Origin: Intrasporangiaceae bacterium
Lineage (GTDB): Bacteria > Actinomycetota > Actinomycetes > Actinomycetales > Dermatophilaceae
Assembly (NCBI GenBank): GCA_012518475.1
Contig: JAAYSB010000257.1
Coordinates: 1 to 9,014 of the forward strand
Reading direction: 5' to 3'
Length of the DNA stretch: 9,014 bases
Below the pieces are notes generated by a model that saw only the letters and a program-made list of their open reading frames with translations, searched no databases and was not told where the DNA came from. A program made the translations under genes and the position numbers. Below, one piece after another: positions 1-5,729 of the stretch. Position 1 is the first letter of the stretch. Each line of letters starts with the position of its first letter.

Positions 1-840
1 ACCCGGCTGCGCGAGGAGGACCCGCACACCGACGAGATCGCGAAGCTCACGCCGGCGCGCGTCGTCGTCAACCGCTCCCGCTTCGAGGTCGACCTCAACC
101 GGCTCCGCGAGGACGCGGTCTATCGGACGCCCGAGGACTGCTGGGACCTCGAGGTCTAGCGGGAGAACCCCCTCGACGATGAGATCGTCGAGCGCAGCCG
201 CGAGGTCTACGAGAGCTTCTACGAGCAGCTCGCCACCCACCTCGACGAGGTCGCCCGGCGCGGACCCTTCGTCGTCTATGACGTCCACTCCTACAACCAC
301 CGCCGCGACGGGGCGGACGCCGACCCCGAGCCCGAGGACGACAACCCCGAGGTCAACCTCGGCACCGGAACCGTCGACCGCAACATCTTCCAGCCGGTCA
401 TCGACGCCTTCACCGAGACGATGAAGGAGCAGGAGACCGACGGCGGGCCCATCGACGTCCGGGAGAACGTCAAGTTCGAGGGCCGCGCCCTCGCCTGGTG
501 GATCCACCAGAGGTATGCGGGACGCGGCGTCTGCCTCGCTCTCGAGTTCAAGAAGACCTTCATGAACGAGTGGACCGGCGAGGTCGACCACACGCGGCTC
601 CGACAGCTCCAGGAGGCGCTCGCCGCCACCCACGCCCCGGTTCTCGCCGCCCTCGCCCAGATCGCCGGCGACCCTCCCCCCGTCGAGCGGACCCGGGCCG
701 GTGAGAAGACCGATCCGACCCGCTCGCCCGGCACCGTCGAGAAGTCCGAGCACGTCGGCGCATCCCGCATCCAGGAGGACGTGCGCCTCCCCGCCGACCC
801 AGACCTCTGGGCTTCCGCCGGCAGCACCGAGCGCTCATGA
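1..840 (+). pseudogene. N-formylglutamate amidohydrolase-like protein, 5'-partial, interrupted by in-frame TAG
   Basis: Frame 1 is open from the first base except for one TAG at 157-159, and ends at TGA 838-840. The translation looks like the N-formylglutamate amidohydrolase (FGase/HutG-like) family, which hydrolyses N-formyl-amino acids or related amides. Visible family signatures are REEDPHTD at the left edge, NRSRFEVDLNR (codons 24-34), VVYDVHSYNHRRDG near 270-311, and LALEFKKTFMNEWTGE near 535-580. The TAG falls in WDLEV-stop-RENPL, where relatives usually have Trp, so a single TGG-to-TAG change explains it. Similarity continues on both sides without a frame change. The first ATG after the stop is at 421, which would give only a 139-residue C-terminal piece. 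The last 50 or so residues are polar and poorly conserved. The 3' end overlaps the next gene by ATGA, so the operon layout is intact. Family assignment is fairly sure; whether the gene is really broken is not. Confidence 0.8.
157..159 (+). other. In-frame amber stop codon inside the FGase-like gene
   Basis: TAG lies in frame between codons for WDLEV and RENPL. The conserved core of the protein resumes immediately in the same frame, so this is a point substitution and not an indel. The expected residue is Trp (TGG). It could be a true nonsense mutation or a base-call error. The other functional genes seen here mostly end in TGA and the second permease gene ends in TAG, so nothing suggests that amber is reassigned. 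Confidence 0.85.
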
Positions 841-2012
841 CCGATCCCCGGGAGACGTTCAGCGCGGGCGACCTCGCGATCGACCACGCCCTCGCCCGCC
901 TGTCGAGCGGGGTGCGGTTCCTGCTCGACATCACACCGGTCGACGCCGATGAGGTGCGCGAGGCATATCTCGCGGGAGAGGTCACTGAACCCGAGTTCAC
1001 CTACCGGGATCTCGAGACCGATCCAGAGGTGTTCAAGGAAGAGCTGTGCTCGATCGAGCCGGCGAAGGTCGAGAACACCACCCTCGGCGCGCTCCTGCGG
1101 GCCAAGCACCGCGAGATGGAGCTGCAGCTGCAGATGCTCTGCGCGAGAGGGACGAAGGACTTCCGCGACATGTCGGTCGAGCTGTACGGCGCGGTCACTC
1201 CTGCGCTGCACGAGAAGGCCGGCGGGCTGCTCCTCGCGATCGAGCCGCAGCCGCTCGGGGACGGCAAGCTCACTGCTGAGGAGTTCGCCGAGCTCGCCGA
1301 GCAGGAGATCGCCTGCTACCGCGAGATCGACCCCGACATCGGGCTGCACGTCGAGGTGCGTGACGATGTCGCCGGGGTGCTGTGCGAGGGGACGACCCTG
1401 CTCATCGGGAGCCAAACGACGATCGCGAGCCGGCGGGCGTTCGCGCTCATCCAGCACGAGGTGGGCACCCACCTCATCACCCAGGTCAACGGAGCCCGGC
1501 AGCCGGTGACGGTCCTCGGCACCGGGCTCGCCGGCTATGACGAGACCCAGGAGGGCCTGGCCGTCCTCGCCGAGATCGCCGTCGGCGGGCTCACCCCGGG
1601 ACGGCTGCGCACGCTCGCCGCCCGGGTCGTCGCCGTGCACGACATGCTCGCCGGCGCCTCGTTCACCGAGTGCCACCGGCGGCTCGTCGAGGCGGGGATG
1701 CCGTCCGGGTCGGCCTTCACGACCGTGATGCGCGTGTTCCGCTCCGGCGGGCTGACCAAGGACGCGATCTACCTGCGGGGGGTCCTCGACCTCCTCGCCC
1801 ACCTCGACGGGGGTGGGGCGCTCGAGCCGTTCTATCTCGGCAAGTTCTCCCTCCAGGATCTGCCGCTCGTCGAGGATCTCGCGGAGCGCGGGTTCATCCA
1901 CGAGCCGCATGTCCTCCCCCGGTTCTATGACCTACCCGGAACCCGCGAGCGCCTCGCCGAGGCGGCCGCGGCCGATGATCTCACCCAGCTCACCAGAGGA
2001 GAAGCAGCATGA
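837..2012 (+). CDS. DUF1704 / QEGLA-motif zinc peptidase-like protein
   Basis: This 391-residue protein belongs to the DUF1704 (QEGLA-motif, TIGR02421-like) family, often labelled 'flavohemoglobin expression-modulating QEGLA motif protein'. It has the two hallmarks: a metallopeptidase-type HExxxH (H207-E208-V-G-T-H212) and D-E-T-Q238-E239-G-L-A. By analogy with eukaryotic DUF1704 members such as the tubulin detyrosinase MATCAP, H207, H212 and probably E239 would bind zinc and E208 would be the catalytic base. That mapping is inference from motif spacing. There is no signal peptide or membrane segment, so it should be cytosolic. The ATG at 837 overlaps the upstream TGA as ATGA and no strong Shine-Dalgarno precedes it, which suggests translational coupling. 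Its own TGA overlaps the next ATG in the same way. The frame is intact and full length. The bacterial substrate is unknown. Confidence 0.9.
   Translation: MTDPRETFSAGDLAIDHALARLSSGVRFLLDITPVDADEVREAYLAGEVTEPEFTYRDLETDPEVFKEELCSIEPAKVENTTLGALLRAKHREMELQLQMLCARGTKDFRDMSVELYGAVTPALHEKAGGLLLAIEPQPLGDGKLTAEEFAELAEQEIACYREIDPDIGLHVEVRDDVAGVLCEGTTLLIGSQTTIASRRAFALIQHEVGTHLITQVNGARQPVTVLGTGLAGYDETQEGLAVLAEIAVGGLTPGRLRTLAARVVAVHDMLAGASFTECHRRLVEAGMPSGSAFTTVMRVFRSGGLTKDAIYLRGVLDLLAHLDGGGALEPFYLGKFSLQDLPLVEDLAERGFIHEPHVLPRFYDLPGTRERLAEAAAADDLTQLTRGEAA
1995..2002 (+). promoter_or_regulatory. Ribosome binding site of the ATP-grasp gene
   Basis: The purine run AGAGGAGA lies about 6 bases before the ATG at 2009, inside the end of the DUF1704 gene. 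It supports that start and suggests that the ligase can be initiated independently as well as by coupling through the ATGA overlap. Confidence 0.75.
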
Positions 2013-3052
2013 AGATCGGATTCGTCGTCAACGACGTGGAGACCGAGCTCCCCCAGTACACGACCACCCGCCTGGCGATGACCGCGGCGAACATGGGACA
2101 CGAGGTGTGGCTCATGGGAATGGGCGACTTCGGCTATGAGCCCGACGGGTCCCTGCACGCCAAGGGCCGGGCCGGCACGAGCAAGACCTATCGCTCGCTC
2201 GAGCGCTACCTCGAGGACGTCCAGAAGCCGGAGACCGTGGCCGACGTCGCGCTCGACGACCTCGACGCCGTGATGCTGCGCAGCGATCCGGCCGATGACG
2301 CCGATGGCGCCTCGTGGGCGAACAACGCCGGCGTCGCCTTCGGACAGCTCATGGCCTCGAACGGCGTCCTCGTCGTCAACCACCCCTCCTCGCTGGCCAA
2401 CGCCCTCTCCAAGGCCTACTTCCAGCAGTTCCCCGAGGTCGTCCGGCCCCGCACTCTCATCTCCCGCGACGAGAAGCGGATCGCCAAGTTCGTCGAGGAG
2501 CTCGACAACAAGGCCGTCCTCAAGCCCCTCCAGGGCTCCGGTGGCTCGGGCGTCTTCATGGTCAACTCCAAGGAGAAGCCGAACCTTTCCCAGATCATCG
2601 AGGCGATCTCCCGCGACGGGTATGTCGTGGTCCAGGAGTACCTCCCGGAGGCCAAGGAGGGCGACGTGCGCATGTTCGTCATGAACGGCCAGCCCCTCAA
2701 GGTCGACGGTGAGTACGCCGCGTTCCGTCGGGTGAGCACGACCGAGGACATCCGCTCCAACATGTCCGTCGGCGGCAAGGCCGAGAAGGTGCAGGTCACC
2801 CAGGAGATGCTCGACATGGTCGAGGCGGTCCGCCCCAAGCTCGTCTCGGACGGCATGTTCCTCGTCGGGCTCGACATCGTCGGCGACAAGCTCATGGAGG
2901 TCAACGTCTTCAGCCCCGGCGGGCTCGGCTCCTGCCAGAGCCTCTACGACGTCGACTTCGCCCCCGCGATCATCGAGGACCTCGAGCGCAAGGTCATGCT
3001 CCGGGAGCACTATGGCTCGCAGATCCCCAACAAGGCCCGCGCCACGCTCTGA
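2009..3052 (+). CDS. GshB-like ATP-grasp ligase (glutathione-synthetase-type fold)
   Basis: This 347-residue protein reads through a complete ATP-grasp ligase of the prokaryotic glutathione synthetase type. ATP-grasp enzymes join a carboxylate to an amine through an acyl-phosphate. The N-terminal substrate domain starts MKIGFVVNDVE. The ATP-binding lysine and flexible loop are K172-PLQGSGGSG. The adenine-hinge segment is VVQEYLP (E210), followed by GDVRMFVMNGQPL. The magnesium-binding end is GLDIVGDKLMEVNVFSPGG, with E297 and N299. The RSNMSVGGKAE segment resembles the RGNLAAGG loop of GshB. It is the last gene of the operon, joined to the DUF1704 gene by ATGA and preceded by a good Shine-Dalgarno. 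Actinobacteria normally make mycothiol and no glutamate-cysteine ligase is next to it, so glutathione is not the obvious product. An amino-acid, peptide or protein-tail ligase is more likely from context. The fold call is firm; the substrate is unknown. Confidence 0.88.
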   Translation: MKIGFVVNDVETELPQYTTTRLAMTAANMGHEVWLMGMGDFGYEPDGSLHAKGRAGTSKTYRSLERYLEDVQKPETVADVALDDLDAVMLRSDPADDADGASWANNAGVAFGQLMASNGVLVVNHPSSLANALSKAYFQQFPEVVRPRTLISRDEKRIAKFVEELDNKAVLKPLQGSGGSGVFMVNSKEKPNLSQIIEAISRDGYVVVQEYLPEAKEGDVRMFVMNGQPLKVDGEYAAFRRVSTTEDIRSNMSVGGKAEKVQVTQEMLDMVEAVRPKLVSDGMFLVGLDIVGDKLMEVNVFSPGGLGSCQSLYDVDFAPAIIEDLERKVMLREHYGSQIPNKARATL

Positions 3053-3101
3053 CCGTCGGGCCCCCTCCGCCTTGACTTTCTCTCCCCACCCGGGAAAGGG
3101 C

Positions 3102-3134
3102 GACTCCACCACGGTCCCGCAGCGTGGTGGAGTC
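3102..3134 (+). terminator. Hairpin terminator candidate after the three-gene operon
   Basis: A perfect 12-bp inverted repeat (GACTCCACCACG at 3102-3113 and CGTGGTGGAGTC at 3123-3134) has a 9-base loop and begins 50 bases after the ligase stop codon. There is no T-tract, which is common for intrinsic or hairpin-assisted terminators in high-GC actinobacteria. It also lies upstream of the deaminase promoter candidate, so it would insulate that gene. Confidence 0.65.
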
Positions 3135-3150
3135 ACCCTGAGCGCTGCAC

Positions 3151-3187
3151 GCGACTCCTCGCGCCTCACGCGCTAGCCTCAGCGTCC
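3151..3187 (+). promoter_or_regulatory. Probable leaderless promoter of the deaminase gene
   Basis: A TAGCCT hexamer (3174-3179) fits the actinobacterial -10 pattern TAnnnT. It lies so close to the ATG at 3188 that transcription would start at or within a base or two of the A of the ATG. GCGACT at 3151-3156 is a weak -35 at about 17 bases spacing. No Shine-Dalgarno precedes the ATG, consistent with a leaderless mRNA. This is pattern-based only. Confidence 0.45.
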
Positions 3188-3628
3188 ATGGCTTCAGACT
3201 CCCGTCCCAGCTTCGACGACCTCGGCATGGCGACCGCCCGGCTCTGGGCGACCCGCTCCCCCGACCCCAAGGTCCAGGTCGGTGCGTGCCTGCTCGACCA
3301 CCACAACCGGGTGGTGGGAGTGGGCTACAACGGACGCGCCGCCGGCGAGCCCAATGAGCGCGAGTCCCTCGAGCAGGGGCACTCCGGATTCATCCACGCC
3401 GAGGTCAACGCCCTCCTCGCAGCGAACTGGAACGGCGATGCCCACACGCTGTATGTCACCCACGAGCCGTGCGCGACGTGCGCCCGGCTCATCGTCAACT
3501 CCCGCCGGGTGCGCCGCGTGGTCTACGAGAGCACCTACACCGAGGTGGTCCGCTCCGACTCCGGCCTGCCCTCCGGGGCTGCCATCCTGCGGCACAGCGA
3601 GATCGAGGTCGACCAGGCGCCCGCCTGA
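3188..3628 (+). CDS. dCMP deaminase-like zinc-dependent cytidine/deoxycytidylate deaminase
   Basis: This 146-residue protein has the CMP/dCMP deaminase zinc site: H70-A-E72 (zinc ligand and proton-shuttling glutamate) and P-C95-A-T-C98 (two zinc cysteines). The N-terminal part has the SPDPKVQVGACLLDHHN and GYNG segments typical of the deoxycytidylate deaminase branch, which turns dCMP into dUMP for thymidylate synthesis. Length is normal for the family. The enzyme should be cytosolic. It is set apart from the upstream operon by a hairpin and seems to have its own leaderless promoter, so it is probably monocistronic. It converges on the sugar-transporter operon. Its stop codon is the first TGA of the 16-bp tandem repeat, and the last five residues (DQAPA) are encoded by a diverged repeat unit, so the tail has probably been reshaped by the repeat. 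A related nucleoside or guanine-type deaminase cannot be excluded. Confidence 0.85.
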   Translation: MASDSRPSFDDLGMATARLWATRSPDPKVQVGACLLDHHNRVVGVGYNGRAAGEPNERESLEQGHSGFIHAEVNALLAANWNGDAHTLYVTHEPCATCARLIVNSRRVRRVVYESTYTEVVRSDSGLPSGAAILRHSEIEVDQAPA

Positions 3629-3705
3629 GCAGGCGCCAGCGTGAGCAGGCGCCAGCCTGAGCAGGCGCCAGCCTGAGCAGGCGCCCGCCTGAGCAGGCGC
3701 CAGCG
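3610..3705. repeat. 16-bp tandem repeat between convergent genes (five units plus one diverged unit)
   Basis: Five head-to-tail units of consensus TGAGCAGGCGCCAGCC start at 3626, 3642, 3658, 3674 and 3690. They differ only at position 13 (A or C) and position 16 (C or G). A diverged sixth unit (CGACCAGGCGCCCGCC, 3610-3625) lies inside the deaminase gene, and a truncated TGAGG follows at 3706. Every unit holds the self-complementary GGCGCC, so neighbouring units can pair as hairpins with 10-base loops on either strand. The array sits between the deaminase stop (3626-3628) and the permease stop (3715-3717) and may serve as a two-way terminator. Confidence 0.95.
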
Positions 3706-3714
3706 TGAGGAGTC

Positions 3715-4666
3715 CTACTTGACCGAGCCGGACATCAGGCCGCCGATGAAGTAGCGACCCAGGAGGATGTAGACGAGCAGCGTCGGCAGGGACGCGACGA
3801 GCACACCGGCCATGATCTGCGGGTAGTCCGGGTTCTGGCCGCCTGCAATCTCGTTGAGCATGAACGTCACGGGGCCGTTGTTGCGTGAGGAACAGCGCGA
3901 AGAGGAAGTCGTTCCAGGCCGAGGTGAACTGCCAGATGAGGGTCACGACGAAGGCCGGCACCGAGATCGGCAGGATGATCGAGCGATAGATCCGCATCAT
4001 GCCTGCGCCGTCGATCTTGGCCGCCTCGAGGATGTCGTTCGGGACGGCTGTCGCGTAGTAGTTGCGGAAGATGAGCGTGCAGATCGGGATGCCGAAGATC
4101 GTGTGCACCGCGATGAGCTTCCAGATCCCCTGGAACCACGGCAGCGACTGCTCGACGTCGAGCATCATGCCCGTGAGCGGGATCATGACCGCCTGGTACG
4201 GGATGAACATCCCGAAGAGGAAGAGCGTGAACACCGGCGTCGCGCCGGGGAAGCGCCACCGGGAGAAGACGAAGCCGTTCATCGAGCCGAGGATCGACGA
4301 GAGCACCGCAGCGCAGACAGCGAGGATGAGCGAGCGGACGAGCGAGGGCATGAGCCGCTCGATCGCGGTCGACCAGCCGTCGAAGGAGATGCGGCTCGGC
4401 AGGGCCCACGCCTCCGCCGGGCTCACGCCGCCCGAGGGCTTGAAGCTCGTGACGATGAGGACGTACATCGGGATGAGCACGAAGATCGCGAAGACGATGA
4501 GCAGCACATAGCGAAGCGTGCGGATCGCGGCGCTGCCCTCGGTGCCCGGGGCCTTGCCGGTGTTGCGTCGCTCGGTGATGCCACCAGCCTGGCGGGCGAG
4601 AACTGCGTCGGCAGCGGTGGGGTCGAGGTCCTTGTCTGCGGGAACCGCAGGGTGTGCAGTCGTCAT
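3715..4666 (-). pseudogene. Sugar ABC transporter inner-membrane permease, MalG type, frameshifted
   Basis: This is the second permease of a CUT1-type sugar importer. From the ATG at 4664-4666 the frame encodes a cytosolic N-terminus, membrane segments (first LRYVLLIVFAIFVLIPMYVL near residue 51) and the EAA loop NDILEAAKIDGAGMMRIYRS near 210-229, which contacts the ATPase. After FLFALFLT (T261) the frame is lost. The expected tail NNGPVTFMLNEIAGGQNPDYPQ...LLGRYFIGGLMSGSVK appears one frame over and ends at TAG 3715-3717. Repairing it with one extra base removed, or two restored, near 3883 gives about 317 residues, normal for MalG-type permeases. The uncorrected frame runs on as nonsense through the tandem repeats and antisense to the deaminase gene until 3194. 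The start overlaps the upstream permease stop as TGATG, with a GAGAGGA-like site about 11 bases before it. The family is sure; the frameshift may be real or a sequencing error. Confidence 0.88.
3877..3889 (-). other. Frameshift site in the MalG-type permease gene
   Basis: On the minus strand CTC-ACG is followed by a single C and then AAC-AAC-GGC-CCC-GTG. The reading frame before it (FALFLT) and after it (NNGPVTFMLNE) are both clearly the permease, so the break lies at about position 3883. One surplus base or two missing bases explain it. There is no obvious slippery heptamer or long homopolymer at the junction. Confidence 0.85.
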
Positions 4667-5586
4667 CAGCCCTGGTTCCTCTCCGTGCGGTTGGTATAGA
4701 TGAGATAGGGCACGACGAGCACCGCGACGATCGCGAGCAGCACCGTCGCATTGACCGCGGCCATGACCCGGTCACCCTGGTTGAACATCTGGGTCCACAT
4801 GAGCGTCGTCGGCACCGACGCCACATAGGAGTTGGGTCCCGCAAGCGCATAGATGAGGTCGAACATCTTCATCGACATGTGGCCGATGATGATGAGCGCC
4901 GACAGCGCGATCGGGGACAGCTGCGGGAAGAGCACGTGCCGATAGATCTTGAACTCCGAGGCCCCGTCGATCCGGGCCGCCTCGCGCTGGTCGTCGGAGA
5001 TCCCGCGGAACCCGGCGAGGAAGAGCGCCATGACATAGCCGGACAGCTGCCAGATCGCCGGCACCGCCATCCACGCCATGTTCCACCGGCTGTCGGCCGA
5101 CCACCACGAGGATTGCAGGGCATCGAGACCGAGCCGCTGGAGCAGCTGGTTCAGGCCGATCGCCTGCCCACCCTGCTGCGGGCTGAGCAGCCACCGCCAG
5201 ACGATGCCTGCGGCGATCATCGAGACGGCCATCGGGAAGAGATAGATAGAGCGGAAGACGCCCTCCGCCTTGACGCCCTTCTCGAGCAGGACCGCCCAGA
5301 GCAGCCCGAAGAACATCGTGCCGATGAGGAACACGGCCGTCAGGACGAGCAGGTTCCACAGCGCGTGCTGGTAGTCCGCGGTGCTCAGCAGCTTGACGTA
5401 GTTGGCATAGCCGCCGTCATGGAGTGGCCGCTCGACGATCTCCTGGTTGACGACCGCACGCCGGGTCGAGGAGTTGAGCGAGTTCCAGATGTTCTGCCCG
5501 ATCAGGCCATAGACGAACACCCCGATGAGGATGATCGACGGAGTCACGAGGGCCAGGCCGGGGAGCCAGGTCTTCACGCGAGACAT
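4666..5586 (-). CDS. Sugar ABC transporter inner-membrane permease, MalF type
   Basis: This 306-residue integral membrane protein forms the first permease subunit of the importer. Six hydrophobic segments can be seen: near 7-27 (LPGLALVTPSIILIGVFVYG), 74-100, 108-132, 168-191, 221-240 and 263-290. The conserved EAA loop is DDQREAARIDGASEFKIYRH near 198-216 and would dock on the ATPase. The start at ATG 5584-5586 (MSRVKTWLPG) is chosen because GGAAGGGA lies about 7 bases upstream and the signal-anchor-like first helix follows at once. The frame stays open another 35 codons upstream, but these are encoded by the hairpin-rich intergenic DNA. The frame is intact. It sits between the binding-protein gene and the second permease gene, whose ATG overlaps its TGA by one base. 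The substrate is probably a mono- or oligosaccharide; a glucose/mannose type is a guess from general resemblance. Confidence 0.9.
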   Translation of the reverse strand: MSRVKTWLPGLALVTPSIILIGVFVYGLIGQNIWNSLNSSTRRAVVNQEIVERPLHDGGYANYVKLLSTADYQHALWNLLVLTAVFLIGTMFFGLLWAVLLEKGVKAEGVFRSIYLFPMAVSMIAAGIVWRWLLSPQQGGQAIGLNQLLQRLGLDALQSSWWSADSRWNMAWMAVPAIWQLSGYVMALFLAGFRGISDDQREAARIDGASEFKIYRHVLFPQLSPIALSALIIIGHMSMKMFDLIYALAGPNSYVASVPTTLMWTQMFNQGDRVMAAVNATVLLAIVAVLVVPYLIYTNRTERNQG

Positions 5587-5600
5587 GCGCGTGTCCCTTC
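5587..5600 (-). promoter_or_regulatory. Ribosome binding site of the MalF-type permease gene
   Basis: GGAAGGGA on the minus strand, about 7 bases before the ATG at 5586, decides this start over an alternative start 35 codons upstream that would be translated from the hairpin region. Confidence 0.7.
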
Positions 5601-5631
5601 CACTGCACTGTGGTGAGGTGCGGGGAGCGGC

Positions 5632-5671
5632 GCGAACCGCATACCCCATGGGCATTGTGTACGCGGTTCGC
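5632..5671 (-). promoter_or_regulatory. Second, overlapping inverted repeat in the same intergenic region
   Basis: GCGAACCGC at 5632-5640 pairs perfectly with GCGGTTCGC at 5663-5671. After one mismatch, three more pairs (5642-5644 with 5659-5661) extend the stem. Positions 5667-5671 are also part of the 19-bp hairpin, so in an mRNA the two stems would compete at their base. The loop contains the palindrome CCATGG. Confidence 0.6.
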
Positions 5672-5706
5672 ACCGGACCAGGTGAGTTCACCTGGTCCGG
5701 TGCGAA
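5667..5706 (-). promoter_or_regulatory. Strong intercistronic hairpin between binding-protein and permease genes
   Basis: A perfect 19-bp inverted repeat has arms at 5667-5685 (TTCGCACCGGACCAGGTGA) and 5688-5706, with only 2 bases between them. It follows the binding-protein stop by 23 bases and precedes the permease ATG by 80 bases. In RNA the innermost pairs would open to make a small loop. By analogy with the malE-malF intercistronic region of enteric bacteria, such a structure can partly stop transcription or protect the upstream mRNA, giving more binding protein than permease. A dimeric repressor operator is an alternative, but the arms are unusually long for that. Confidence 0.8.
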
Positions 5707-5729
5707 TCACGGTTCAGCTGAGAGCTGAC

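Noticed and set aside
157..159. Programmed amber recoding (for example pyrrolysine)
   Set aside because: The site corresponds to an ordinary conserved Trp, no recoding signal or related genes are visible, and TAG is used as a normal stop elsewhere in the window.
291..1910. A 539-codon open frame on the minus strand
   Set aside because: It is antisense to the FGase-like and DUF1704 genes, which have clear motifs; its translation is low in complexity.
3072..3100. TTGACT as a -35 box for the deaminase gene
   Set aside because: No acceptable -10 follows at 16-19 bases and the 12-bp hairpin lies downstream of it, so transcripts would have to pass a likely terminator.
1925..3169. A 414-codon open frame on the minus strand
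   Set aside because: It is antisense to the ATP-grasp gene, whose catalytic motifs are unmistakable.
3610..3705. CRISPR array
   Set aside because: Units of 16 bp are directly adjacent with no spacers and no cas genes are nearby.
3194..3714. C-terminal extension of the MalG-type permease into the deaminase locus
   Set aside because: It arises only because of the frameshift near 3883; the true permease tail and stop are found in the neighbouring frame at 3715.
5587..5691. Upstream start for the MalF-type permease (35 extra residues)
   Set aside because: The extra codons come from the intergenic hairpins, and a proper RBS sits before the ATG at 5586.
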